64,000 nt of DNA, taken from contig NZ_CP151087.1 in assembly GCF_038396785.1 (NCBI RefSeq), positions 3,906,001-3,970,000 of the forward strand, given 5' to 3'. The notes under the pieces were generated by a model that saw only the letters and a program-made list of their open reading frames with translations, was not told where the DNA came from and searched no databases. Positions 18,440-27,013 of the stretch are shown one piece after another. Made by a program: the position numbers and the translations under genes. The stretch is from Sphingobacterium thalpophilum (lineage in GTDB: Bacteria; Bacteroidota; Bacteroidia; Sphingobacteriales; Sphingobacteriaceae). Within the stretch, counting starts at the first letter, position 1; each line of letters opens with the position of its first letter.

Positions 18440-19826
18440 GGCGCATCAGATCCTGTGCCGTCTTTTCGTTCCAGTCCACGGCATAGTTGAGCCGAATACA
18501 ATTCTTAAACTGATCGTGCTGTGTAAACATCCTCCCCGGAGCAAAACTCAACTTTTGCCTTAGGGCATAATCGTAGAGCAGGGTTGAGTCTATTTTAGGG
18601 TCCATCTCCAGCCAAAGCACAAACCCACCCTCAGGCTGTGACATTTTTGTGTTTTCTGGAAAATGGGCCTCAATGCTGTTTCTGAAATTGATATAGTTGC
18701 TGTACAGTTTTTTTCTGAAGCTATTGAGGTGATGGTCGTACCTGCCGATCTGTAAGAATTTGGAAACCGCCTCTTGATAAATTGCAGGCTGCGAAATCGT
18801 CTGTATGAGTTTTTGTTTTAGGATCTTATCCTTGTATTGTCCGGGCTCAACCCATCCGAGCCGAAAACTTGGCGCCAATACTTTGGTAAATGATCCACAC
18901 CACATCACCAGTCCCTCTTCATCAAAATATTTGCATGGCTTGGGCCGTGACGAACCGAAATAGATGTTTCCATACAGGTCGTCTTCAATCAATGGAATAT
19001 GGTGGTGTGCGAGCAGTTTGACCAGTTCCTTTTTATGCTCCTCGGGCATCAGCGCGCCCAGTGGATTGCTAAAATTGGTAACGAAGCAACAGACATCAAT
19101 TTTATGAATAACTTTTTTCAGGGCTTCCAATTCAATTCCCGTAATAGGGTGGGTCGGAATCTCGATGGTTTTGAGACCCAGTAATTGAAAGGCCTGAATA
19201 AAACCAAAATAAAGGGGGCTTTCCACCGCGATGGTGTCACCGGGCTTAGTGACAGCCCGAAGGCAGCTGTAGATTGCATTCATGGCTCCCGAGGTGATAA
19301 TAAGATCCTCATCACTTATTTTTCCTTCAAGTACCAATGACCATTTGGCAATTTCTTTCCGCAAGCTTGGACTTCCCTGTACCTGTCCGTATTGATCACC
19401 GTAATCATGCAGTTCATGAACCGACTCTATAATGCATCGATTGAGTTTCTGAATCGGAAGTAATGATGCACTGGGTAAACCCAGTGAAAAGCGTGTAATT
19501 TCTTTGTCTTCCAGGGAGTGAAAAACTTTATCGATCAATGCTGCAGGATCTTGTTTCTTTTCGTCTATTTTAAACGTGGAAATAGACGGAATAGCCATCC
19601 GACGAAGCCCCGACCGGCTAACGAAATAGCCTGATTTTGGTCTCGATTCAATGAGAGATCTACTCTCTAATTCCATATAGGCGCTTTTTGCTGTATTTAA
19701 ACTTACATTGTATAGCTTCTGAGCGCTCCGGACAGAGGGCAAACGATCTCCATAGACCAAAGAGCCATTTTTGATCTGGCTCTCAACAATATTGGCTATT
19801 TTCTTATATAACAGTTGCTGCTCCAT
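18411..19826 (-). CDS. MocR-type GntR regulator with PLP aminotransferase domain
   Basis: A 471-aa protein. Residues 1-70 are a GntR winged helix (LPSVRSAQKLYNVSLNTAKS), followed by a linker and a fold-type I aminotransferase domain. PLP contacts include the SGAMNAIYSCL helix, NFSNPLGALMP, the Asp of EDDLYG and the Schiff-base Lys at about 315 in SFTKVLAPSFRLGW. MocR proteins use the PLP domain to sense amino acids, amines or vitamin B6. It starts 2 bp after the 123-aa protein gene, so the two form an operon. The divergent NhaP-type gene upstream is a possible but unproven target. Confidence 0.9.
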   Translation of the reverse strand: MEQQLLYKKIANIVESQIKNGSLVYGDRLPSVRSAQKLYNVSLNTAKSAYMELESRSLIESRPKSGYFVSRSGLRRMAIPSISTFKIDEKKQDPAALIDKVFHSLEDKEITRFSLGLPSASLLPIQKLNRCIIESVHELHDYGDQYGQVQGSPSLRKEIAKWSLVLEGKISDEDLIITSGAMNAIYSCLRAVTKPGDTIAVESPLYFGFIQAFQLLGLKTIEIPTHPITGIELEALKKVIHKIDVCCFVTNFSNPLGALMPEEHKKELVKLLAHHHIPLIEDDLYGNIYFGSSRPKPCKYFDEEGLVMWCGSFTKVLAPSFRLGWVEPGQYKDKILKQKLIQTISQPAIYQEAVSKFLQIGRYDHHLNSFRKKLYSNYINFRNSIEAHFPENTKMSQPEGGFVLWLEMDPKIDSTLLYDYALRQKLSFAPGRMFTQHDQFKNCIRLNYAVDWNEKTAQDLMRLGRFFKAAL

Positions 19827-19828
19827 GC

Positions 19829-20200
19829 TTATGCTAATTTACTGTTTCTGTTTTGATTTAACCAGTCGTTATATCGGTGAATTCCTTTTCTGAGCAATTC
19901 TTCCGAACCAAATAGGTCAATCAACTGGTGCTCGAAGAAGGATTGTGCTTTTTCCGTGAATACTTTGGAGAGCGTGTCCGAAATAGGAGCTTCGTAGGTA
20001 ATTTCGATCGATAACAGATTTTTTTTGCAGATTGTTACGGACGAAAAAGCTGTTAATTGATTACATTGATCGAGTGCCATAAAAGGCATGCCTATCGAGT
20101 CTGTATCCAGTTGTTTTTTGTTGAGTATTTCTTTGATAAGCGCTAAATCAGAAAGATCCACTTGTCTGATCAGATACGGTTGATTTGCAGTTGTCGCCAT
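19829..20200 (-). CDS. Hypothetical 123-aa protein upstream of the MocR gene
   Basis: A soluble protein with no signal peptide or membrane helix. It opens with YLIRQVDLSDLALIKEIL, similar to the beginning of many GNAT acetyltransferases, but the length is too short and the acetyl-CoA loop (Q/RxxGxG/A) is missing. The C-terminal third is helical (KAQSFFEHQLIDLFGSEELL). Its stop is 2 bp before the MocR start, so it is translated with it. It may modulate that regulator or be a decayed GNAT protein; I do not recognise the family. Confidence 0.65.
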   Translation of the reverse strand: MATTANQPYLIRQVDLSDLALIKEILNKKQLDTDSIGMPFMALDQCNQLTAFSSVTICKKNLLSIEITYEAPISDTLSKVFTEKAQSFFEHQLIDLFGSEELLRKGIHRYNDWLNQNRNSKLA

Positions 20201-20373
20201 AAGAATAAATCTTTTTGCTAATTTAAGAAGGGTACAGGATGCTGTTTAGGTACAGAATGTTGTTAAAATAAGGGTACAGAAAAAAATAAGATGACCATGA
20301 GTTTTTTTAATTTCCATTTGAGATCTTTACACTAGGAAAAGGATATCTCTGGATCCATAAATTATGAACTCGT

Positions 20374-21951
20374 ATGCATAGCTTGTTTCCGTTATTTATC
20401 GCGATGATCGCTATCATCGTATTGATCGAAATGTGGGCCACCAAACTACGGATAGCCTATCCCATTCTCTTGGTTCTGGCGGGGCTATTGATCAGTTTTA
20501 TTCCCACTTTGCCCGTAGTGACAATTGATCCGGATGTCATCTTCCTCATTTTTCTACCACCACTGCTCTGTGAGGCCTCTTGGTCTATTTCGTTTAAGGA
20601 GATGAAGAAATGGTGGCGCATTATCGGGAGTTTTGCCTTCTTGGTTGTATTCTTTACCGCACTTTCCGTTGCCGTAGTTGCCAATTATTATATACCGGGG
20701 TTTACATTAGCGCTGGGTTTTCTGCTGGGGGGCATAGTATCACCGCCGGATGCCGTCAGTACGGGGGCGATTATGAAATTTGTAAAAGTTCCCAAAGCCA
20801 CTTCTGCTATCTTGGAAGGCGAAAGTCTATTAAATGATGCTTCTTCCTTGATCATTGTCCGTTTTGCCCTTATTGCCGTTGGGACAGGGCAATTTGTATG
20901 GGGACAAGCTGCGGTATCCTTTATCTGGATGCTTGTCGGTGGTGTGGGTATTGGCCTGTTATTGGGTTGGTTCTTTATACAGGCACACAAACGTCTACCG
21001 ACCGATGCACCGTCGGACATTGCACTTACCTTGATTGAACCCTACTTTATGTATTGGATTGCAGAGCAATTCCATAGTTCAGGTGTGTTGGCTGTTGTTG
21101 CCGGTGGCCTTTTGATGTCCGGTCAGCGGCTGACATTTCTCAATAGTACGAGCCGGGTGCGGGGGCTGAGTGTCTGGGAGAGTTTTGTATTTATCCTGAA
21201 CGGTATCGTATTTTTTATTATTGGATTAGATCTTCCGGAGATTGTTGCGGGTTTGCGGTCCAATGGAACGTCGCTGTTAGAAGCCATCGGGTACGGTCTT
21301 TTGGTAACGGGAGTATTGATCCTTGCTCGTATTATCAGCTCGTATGCAGCCATGATTGCTACCCTTATTTTTCGCCCGGGTGTGGCGCCAAGATCGAGAT
21401 CTACCAAACAGCGTTTTCTAATGCCTCTTTTGTTGGGCTGGACCGGCATGCGTGGTGTGGTGTCATTGGCAGCAGCATTATCCATTCCTGTCGTTATGAA
21501 TGGTGTGGATATTCCGCAGCGAAACCTGATCTTATTCATCACCTTTGTCGTGATCTTATCCACGCTCTTGATACAAGGGCTTACTTTACCCTACTTAATC
21601 AAAAGGACTAGACTATTTGAAACTTTTGGAGAAGAGCCCGAAGAGCAGGTCCGTAGTCGCATGAAGCAAGGGTTGAAACATCATGTTTACCAATTTCTAA
21701 AAGATAAACATGAGAAAGAGCTGCACAATCGTGATGTTATGGACCGCATTTTGAAACATTGGGAGGAAAAGGTGAATGCGGCCGATGATTCGTGGATGAA
21801 TGAAAAAACGAAAGTGATATTTATGGAGCTTTTGGATGTACAAAGGGAGTATCTTCAGAAGCTAAACTGCGAGTCGACCATTGACGAGGGGATTGTTCGT
21901 TCGCAGTTATATCAACTGGACTTGGAAGAAGAGCGGTTGCGGCGGATTTAG
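20374..21951 (+). CDS. Na+/H+ antiporter, CPA1 (NhaP/YjcE) type
   Basis: A 525-aa inner-membrane protein with about 12 helices in residues 1-405 and a hydrophilic, helical cytosolic tail of 120 residues. Family landmarks are FLPPLLCEASW, the GGIVSPPDAVSTGAIM segment, the ion-binding SLLNDASSLI motif near residue 155, and GWTGMRGVVSLAAAL near 347. It exchanges Na+ (or K+) for protons and supports pH and salt homeostasis. It stands alone; the divergent 123-aa/MocR operon starts 173 bp upstream. Confidence 0.9.
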   Translation: MHSLFPLFIAMIAIIVLIEMWATKLRIAYPILLVLAGLLISFIPTLPVVTIDPDVIFLIFLPPLLCEASWSISFKEMKKWWRIIGSFAFLVVFFTALSVAVVANYYIPGFTLALGFLLGGIVSPPDAVSTGAIMKFVKVPKATSAILEGESLLNDASSLIIVRFALIAVGTGQFVWGQAAVSFIWMLVGGVGIGLLLGWFFIQAHKRLPTDAPSDIALTLIEPYFMYWIAEQFHSSGVLAVVAGGLLMSGQRLTFLNSTSRVRGLSVWESFVFILNGIVFFIIGLDLPEIVAGLRSNGTSLLEAIGYGLLVTGVLILARIISSYAAMIATLIFRPGVAPRSRSTKQRFLMPLLLGWTGMRGVVSLAAALSIPVVMNGVDIPQRNLILFITFVVILSTLLIQGLTLPYLIKRTRLFETFGEEPEEQVRSRMKQGLKHHVYQFLKDKHEKELHNRDVMDRILKHWEEKVNAADDSWMNEKTKVIFMELLDVQREYLQKLNCESTIDEGIVRSQLYQLDLEEERLRRI

Positions 21952-22027
21952 TCATAGAATTTTATAAATGCCTCAGGGCAATAATGTATTTTTAACTAAA
22001 GGTTCCAATGAGGAGCCATGCTGAAAT

Positions 22028-22666
22028 ATGAAGGTAATTATAACAGGAGCCACCGGAATGGTTGGCGAAGGCGTTTTGCTGGAATGTCTACAAAATGAAA
22101 AGGTAACAGCCGTGCTGAGCATTTCCCGCCGGACTGCTGCCATTCAGCATCCAAAATTAAAGGAACTTTTGGTCGAAGACTTTACTAAACTTTCGCTATT
22201 TAGAGATGCGATTGCGGGCTATGATGCCTGCTTTTACTGTGCTGGCGTGAGTTCTGTGGGAATGAAAGAAGACAAGTACCGTTATATTACTTATGATACA
22301 ACACTAGCTTTTGCAAAGTCCCTGCTGGAAATCAATTCGGAGATCAGTTTTATTTATGTTTCCGGAGGAAGCACCGATAGTACGGAGCAAGGCAAAGTGA
22401 TGTGGGCTAGGGTTAAGGGTAAAACAGAGAATGATCTTGCCAAATTACCGTTCAAAAAGGAGTATAACTTTAGACCGGGGGCAATGACGACTGTTGCAGG
22501 GCAAAAGCATGCCAATCCCTTTGCTTTTGTGGCCAAAATCATTAAGTTTTTTGCCCCTTCGGCAGTACTATCCTTGCATGAGGTCGGAAGGGCAATGATA
22601 CATGCAGTGGAAAGCGATGGTGTTAAGAATATATTGGAGGTTAAAGATATTCGCGCTTTGGCTTAA
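22028..22666 (+). CDS. NAD(P)-binding atypical SDR, epimerase-like
   Basis: A 212-aa Rossmann-fold protein. The dinucleotide motif TGATGMVGEGVL lies at residues 7-18, followed by an acidic VEDF strand end and the YDACFYCAGVSS strand. The active-site region carries FIYVSGGSTDS and a Lys in ARVKGKTE but no standard YxxxK pair, as in atypical SDRs of the NmrA/TIP30 type. Such proteins are oxidoreductases or redox sensors of unknown substrate. It is monocistronic. Confidence 0.82.
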   Translation: MKVIITGATGMVGEGVLLECLQNEKVTAVLSISRRTAAIQHPKLKELLVEDFTKLSLFRDAIAGYDACFYCAGVSSVGMKEDKYRYITYDTTLAFAKSLLEINSEISFIYVSGGSTDSTEQGKVMWARVKGKTENDLAKLPFKKEYNFRPGAMTTVAGQKHANPFAFVAKIIKFFAPSAVLSLHEVGRAMIHAVESDGVKNILEVKDIRALA

Positions 22667-22953
22667 AGCGTGCGGGATGTTATGGCTATGCCCATTGCCA
22701 GTTTAGTTCTTCCCGATAGTCTATTTGAAGGCGCTGGCAAAGTTGCTACAGGAAAACGTTGAATTCAGTGATTTCTGATAGTTGATTTTTTGGAAAAAAT
22801 AATTGGTCAGCCATTTTTAATTTTATAAAAAAGCCGAGGACGTTTCCGTTATATATAAATTGGCTGAATGAACAAATCTATTTGTCGTGTAATAGTTGTT
22901 TCTGCGTAATTTTCTAACGACTGGTTAATCTCCATTTTGTTAAATATTTGTAT

Positions 22954-22978
22954 AATAACCGGAATAATTCCGATTATT
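22954..22978. promoter_or_regulatory. Imperfect 12-bp palindrome
   Basis: AATAACCGGAAT pairs with ATTCCGATTATT around a single central A, with one mismatch. It lies in AT-rich DNA about 55 bp before the HEPN remnant. It could be an operator for a dimeric regulator; no gene starts directly beside it. Confidence 0.35.
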
Positions 22979-23031
22979 TGCAAATTATTTGACATAATTA
23001 TAGTTGGGACTACTAGTTTGTAATATGCTTT

Positions 23032-23130
23032 CTATTCAACTTGTGCAAGCAGCTGCTGAACTGAAATCTTTTAAAAATAAATTTCCATTTCGCTGTTACA
23101 CTTTCGATAAATGTTTGGCGGGATTCTTAA
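23032..23130 (-). pseudogene. Remnant of a second HEPN gene (3' end only)
   Basis: Read on the minus strand, this stretch aligns with the last 30 or so codons of the double HEPN gene (24457-24560): the ending QQLLAQVE-stop parallels QQLLEQVE-stop, and the preceding CNSEMEIYF parallels CNNEMEIYF. The copy has lost one base near 23104 and has an in-frame TAA where the intact gene has GAG. Similarity fades beyond about 23130. It is the decayed end of a paralogue, so the ATPase gene lies between two copies of the HEPN 3' end. Confidence 0.75.
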
Positions 23131-23213
23131 AGACTTCAACTGATGGATTTTTTGTGGATTCAATCGCATTTAAAGCAATATTATATTTTATAAAAAAGTC
23201 TTATAAAATTTCA

Positions 23214-23275
23214 ATTCACCAAAAGTAATGCTTTTTGGTGAATATACTCACTAAAAAGCATTACTTTTGGTGAAT
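23214..23275. repeat. Nested inverted repeat before the ATPase gene
   Basis: Two 28-bp arms (23214-23241 and 23248-23275) are reverse complements with a single mismatch and a 6-nt centre ATATAC. Each arm is itself a hairpin: ATTCACCAAAA pairs with TTTTGGTGAAT around GTAATGCT in the left arm, and the right arm does the same with one mismatch. The DNA or RNA can therefore fold as one long stem or as two separate hairpins. It ends 12 bp before the ATPase ATG, so it must affect transcription or translation of that gene. Confidence 0.85.
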
Positions 23276-23287
23276 ATAAAATGGGTT

Positions 23288-24409
23288 ATGATAGAGCGAT
23301 TAATCAAAAATAATTTGGAGCAAGCACTTTTTAAAGGAAAAACTATCCTATTAATTGGTCCGCGGCAAGTAGGTAAAACTACACTGATCAAAGATATACT
23401 CTCTGGTGGCGATTATTTGTTTTTGGATGGAGATGATCTCTTGATAAGGACTTATCTAAACAACCCTAATACAAAGGAGATTGAAACAATTATTGGTCAA
23501 GCTAAAGTGGTATTTATTGATGAAGCACAGCGCATCGAAAATATTGGTTTAACGGCAAAAATTATACACGACCAATTTAAAGATGTACAACTTATTCTAA
23601 GCGGATCCTCTGCTCTTGAGCTGAAAACGCATACACATGAGCCATTGACAGGACGTAAGAGAGAAGAGTTCAATCTATTTCCAATTTCCTATGCCGAATA
23701 TGAGAATAATACTGGCTTTCTCAATGCTGAAGGCGATTTGGAAACTAGATTGGTTTATGGATTTTACCCAGAATCGATAACTAGTCGCGGTGAAGAGCGG
23801 GAAGTCCTCAATGAGATTTCTCAAAGTTATTTATATCGGGATATTTTAGCCTTGGCGAATATCAAAAAGCCAGAAGTTCTAGAAAAGATTCTTCAGGCTT
23901 TAGCTTTTCAAATCGGATCTGAAGTAAGTTATAATGAAATTGCCCAGCTGACAGGAGTTGATAAAAACACCGTGTCTAATTATATCCATCTCTTGGAAAT
24001 TTCTTACATTATATTTCCCCTGACATCGTTTAGCCGAAACCTGCGTAATGAAATAAAGACAAATCGAAAGATATATTTTTATGACAACGGAATCCGCAAT
24101 GCTGTGATACAAAACTTTAATCCAATTGAATTAAGAGATGATGTGGGTGCCCTTTGGGAGAACTTTTTGATTTCAGAACGCTTAAAACATAACAGTTATA
24201 GCCGGCGTTTTATTAATAAGTACTTTTGGCGCACTAAACAGCAGCAAGAAATTGATTACGTAGAAGAAGCGGATGGTAAAATAACTGGCTACGAATTTAA
24301 ATGGAATCCTAAGGCGAAAGCAAAAATACCATCAAATTTTGTAGAAGCCTATAGTGCAGATGTTCAGGTAATCTCAAAGGATAATTTTAGAGCGTTTATT
24401 GGTCTTTGA
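23288..24409 (+). CDS. AAA+ ATPase with DUF4143 domain
   Basis: A 373-aa protein from ATG 23288 (MIERLIKNNLEQAL); an in-frame TTG at 23267 lies inside the palindrome and is unlikely. The AAA_14 domain has Walker A GPRQVGKTT near residue 25, Walker B VVFIDEAQRI near 75 and a sensor LSGSSALEL. A winged helix (SYNEIAQLTGVDKNTVSNYI) and the DUF4143 segment follow, with EIDYVEE and YEFKWNPKAK late in the protein resembling a degenerate nuclease core. Copies are common and variable in Bacteroidota genomes; the function is unknown. The nested palindrome suggests hairpin-controlled expression. Confidence 0.88.
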   Translation: MIERLIKNNLEQALFKGKTILLIGPRQVGKTTLIKDILSGGDYLFLDGDDLLIRTYLNNPNTKEIETIIGQAKVVFIDEAQRIENIGLTAKIIHDQFKDVQLILSGSSALELKTHTHEPLTGRKREEFNLFPISYAEYENNTGFLNAEGDLETRLVYGFYPESITSRGEEREVLNEISQSYLYRDILALANIKKPEVLEKILQALAFQIGSEVSYNEIAQLTGVDKNTVSNYIHLLEISYIIFPLTSFSRNLRNEIKTNRKIYFYDNGIRNAVIQNFNPIELRDDVGALWENFLISERLKHNSYSRRFINKYFWRTKQQQEIDYVEEADGKITGYEFKWNPKAKAKIPSNFVEAYSADVQVISKDNFRAFIGL

Positions 24410-24456
24410 TAGCATTTGAATCATGGTGCTCAGGCTTCTGTTTTTAATAATCTCTT

Positions 24457-26148
24457 TTATTCAACTTGTTCGAGCAGCTGTTGGCTGGAAATTTTCTCAA
24501 AATAGATTTCCATCTCATTGTTACATTTTTCGATAAACGTTTTGGTGAGTTCCTGCAATCTTAGGATGGTTAGCGGATTCGCTTGGTAATTTGCATTGTA
24601 CCTAAATTGCTGTTGTGCTTCCGTAATGTTTTTAAAGGCTTGAAGATGATCCTCATGATCTAGGCAAAATGTTGCGTAGGCATCAGGGACTATCAATTTG
24701 CAGAGTGTCATTAGAAAAGTCAGGTTGACACGTTGCGGTTTGTATTGGAGTGCCGTATTAATGACGCCGAGACAAACCTGCTCCAACGCTTGCGATAGCA
24801 TATAATATGTGGCCTCGATGCTTATTGACGACCAGTCTTCCTCGTAGGGTAAATATAATGTGCGCGCATTATTATAGCGCGTCTTCCACTGTTGATGTAC
24901 ATATTCAAGATCGAGCTGTGGGGCAACGATGCTTTCCAGATCGATATTTGCTATTGATGAGTTCTGAAACCAGATGTCACCGGCTTTCAGGAGTGAAAGA
25001 AAAAAGGGATGACCCTTTGAAAGCTGTTTGCTTAAAGTGGTGGAGTTTTCAAGGGCGAGCGTAAGCGATACATTGTTGGGGAGCAAATCCGTTATGAGCT
25101 GCGTTAGATTATTGATCTCGGCGCTAAAAATATCATAAGCGACAAAAATATAATAGTTATGCGTGATGCAATCAATTTTTGCCCTTCGGAGCGCATTCTG
25201 ATAGTGGTGATGATCAGAATCATAGCCGAAACATACTACCAGCGCAGGCGTGCAATAGCGCTCTATAGCGTTTAAAATGAGGTCTCGATAATTGGCGTTA
25301 CAATAGTTTTGTTTGTATATTTCATTGTTATTTTTGCAATTTTCAACTTCGTTGTTAGTAACTGGCACTGGGTTAAGTTTTGACTTGATTTCTTCGAATA
25401 AAAGATTGGAATAATCGTAGATCCAGTTTAATGTATTGATAGCAATTTGATAGGCTGTTTCTAATACATCTTCATCGATAAAATAGTCAAAGTGATATCG
25501 ATAGTCAATGTAAGCTTTGTTGATTTTTTCCAACGCTTGTTTGTTTTCCATGTTATCTGCTAATGTGCCGAGGCGATCGTCGAAAGCTTTGAGATAGTTT
25601 ATATGGTTTTTTAGCGAATGGGACTTTTTATCTTCAACGACGAGGATATTTTCTGCTGTTCGAAATGCAAGTTCTAACGCTTGATGTAGCATGAATGCCG
25701 CGTGTGCATAATTTTTATGTTCGAAATAGAAATTGTAGCCATCTATAAAAGATCGAATTTTGCCCTTTTCCTTATCGATATATGTCCGTGTTTTTTCGAT
25801 GACTTCGTCACTTTTATTGTTTGGTAAGACAAGGGGGATGTCTTGCACAGGATTCTGATAAATGCGGTTTTCAGGTTGACAAATAAGATAGGCTCGGCCT
25901 AAACCTTGATTTATTTTTTGTTGTATTTCGTGGGTGAAGTTCACATTGATATACACATTGGGATAGGAACCAACAGTTTTGTTTATCAGACTGTTTGCAT
26001 CGGAAAATCGAATTCCGGCATTTGACGTGAGATTGACCTGTAACATATGATACTTTTTACCATCGTGGTCAAAAGTCCATTGGTAGATTTCATCGACAGC
26101 AACGGCACGAAGGATTGCCTCGATAATAGGGTTAATATCGGTGTTCAT
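24457..26148 (-). CDS. Double HEPN-domain protein with nucleotidyltransferase-like segments
   Basis: A 563-aa cytosolic protein with a repeated plan. Residues about 1-125 look like a degenerate nucleotidyltransferase-type region and about 126-250 form a first HEPN domain (NYAHAAFMLHQALELAFRTA ... AYIDYRYHFDYF). A second nucleotidyltransferase-like region spans about 290-420 (ALVVCFGYDSD; LLKAGDIWFQNS), then a second HEPN domain to about 545 (EATYYMLSQALEQVCLGVI ... QFRYNANYQ). Both HEPN domains have R-x4-Y where toxin RNases have R-x4-6-H, as in PF05168-type HEPN proteins, so RNase activity is doubtful. A remnant of a paralogue lies across the ATPase gene. Confidence 0.75.
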   Translation of the reverse strand: MNTDINPIIEAILRAVAVDEIYQWTFDHDGKKYHMLQVNLTSNAGIRFSDANSLINKTVGSYPNVYINVNFTHEIQQKINQGLGRAYLICQPENRIYQNPVQDIPLVLPNNKSDEVIEKTRTYIDKEKGKIRSFIDGYNFYFEHKNYAHAAFMLHQALELAFRTAENILVVEDKKSHSLKNHINYLKAFDDRLGTLADNMENKQALEKINKAYIDYRYHFDYFIDEDVLETAYQIAINTLNWIYDYSNLLFEEIKSKLNPVPVTNNEVENCKNNNEIYKQNYCNANYRDLILNAIERYCTPALVVCFGYDSDHHHYQNALRRAKIDCITHNYYIFVAYDIFSAEINNLTQLITDLLPNNVSLTLALENSTTLSKQLSKGHPFFLSLLKAGDIWFQNSSIANIDLESIVAPQLDLEYVHQQWKTRYNNARTLYLPYEEDWSSISIEATYYMLSQALEQVCLGVINTALQYKPQRVNLTFLMTLCKLIVPDAYATFCLDHEDHLQAFKNITEAQQQFRYNANYQANPLTILRLQELTKTFIEKCNNEMEIYFEKISSQQLLEQVE

Positions 26149-26171
26149 AATTAATTGGTTTGGTGTTGTGG

Positions 26172-26717
26172 TTATTTATCTATTTTTCCTTCATTTAGAT
26201 GTATGGTTTTCAAAACAATTGGGAGATCTGAGAGTGTTTCTTGAAGAGGTATGAGATCTTCTGAATAACTTAAAAAAGTGCAACTAAAACTTGGGTCCAA
26301 GTAGGAAAAGAGAAGTTCGTCTATAGCGGTATACCAGTCTCTGTGACTTTGGTAGCTAAACATTTTCGTTAAAAAATCGGGAGGATATACTCCTAGATGA
26401 TAATTACATGAGCAGTCAATCTCGTTGCTATGGTTCGGAAGAACATATTTTTTATTCTTTCTTCTTAATCCGGATTTGTTAAATATCAGCCAAGCAAGAT
26501 CGATCGCTTTACCGAGTTCTAGATAAGCATGCGTTGAGTTAAAATCCTTACAGCGGATCTCTTTACATAAACACATGTTGATAAAATGCAAGAAATTTTT
26601 ACTGCAATTTTTTTTATCCTCTGAAAAGTTTTTGAGGGTCAACAAGTGATTATTGAATTGGCCTTTACGGAGGTATCTAAATTCTCTCCATGTTATTTTT
26701 CTGCTTTTCTTTTTCAT
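26172..26717 (-). CDS. Hypothetical 181-aa protein, paralogue of the 27014 gene
   Basis: A cytosolic, helix-rich basic protein without signal peptide. It shares with the next gene an opening of identical length to the FRYL motif and a central MFSYQSHRDWYTAIDELLFS segment (there FFSYQSLQKWYETMDDIMHY). It has seven or so Cys residues, several in a KNCSKNF / MCLCKEIRCKDF patch, but no clear zinc ribbon. The stop lies 23 bp before the HEPN gene start on the same strand, so the two are probably cotranscribed. I do not recognise the family. Confidence 0.7.
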   Translation of the reverse strand: MKKKSRKITWREFRYLRKGQFNNHLLTLKNFSEDKKNCSKNFLHFINMCLCKEIRCKDFNSTHAYLELGKAIDLAWLIFNKSGLRRKNKKYVLPNHSNEIDCSCNYHLGVYPPDFLTKMFSYQSHRDWYTAIDELLFSYLDPSFSCTFLSYSEDLIPLQETLSDLPIVLKTIHLNEGKIDK

Positions 26718-27013
26718 CTTCTTAGGTTATTTGATTATCAATGTTTTTTTTGATTGAGTTATTTATACTACACCAGGGAGGCGCAGTTGAACTGAAACTT
26801 TCTGAGTACCTTCGTGGACGCACAAACTAGGTCTTTATTAAGCGCTGTTTTAAGCAATATTCAACGAGCCTAATGCCATTTATTAATTCCCCTCGTAATT
26901 ACTCATGCATAGTTTATTTTTCAGCTGTATTCATGAATTCGTTGCATTTTGGTTGAATGAATTATGCGGATTTCATTGATCTTTGGTGCTTTAAAAGCGT
27001 TAGTTTATTGTTT

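Larger units (their letters stand above)
22667..23287. other. Intergenic region with HEPN remnant and palindromes
   Basis: This 621-bp stretch has no intact gene. It holds an imperfect palindrome at 22954-22978, a frameshifted copy of the end of the HEPN gene at 23032-23130 (minus strand), and a nested inverted repeat at 23214-23275 just before the ATPase gene. The first 280 bp show nothing I can name. Confidence 0.7.

Noticed and set aside
23004..23228. 74-codon open frame before the ATPase gene
   Set aside because: It runs antisense through the HEPN remnant, starts at an unsupported codon and has no plausible leader.
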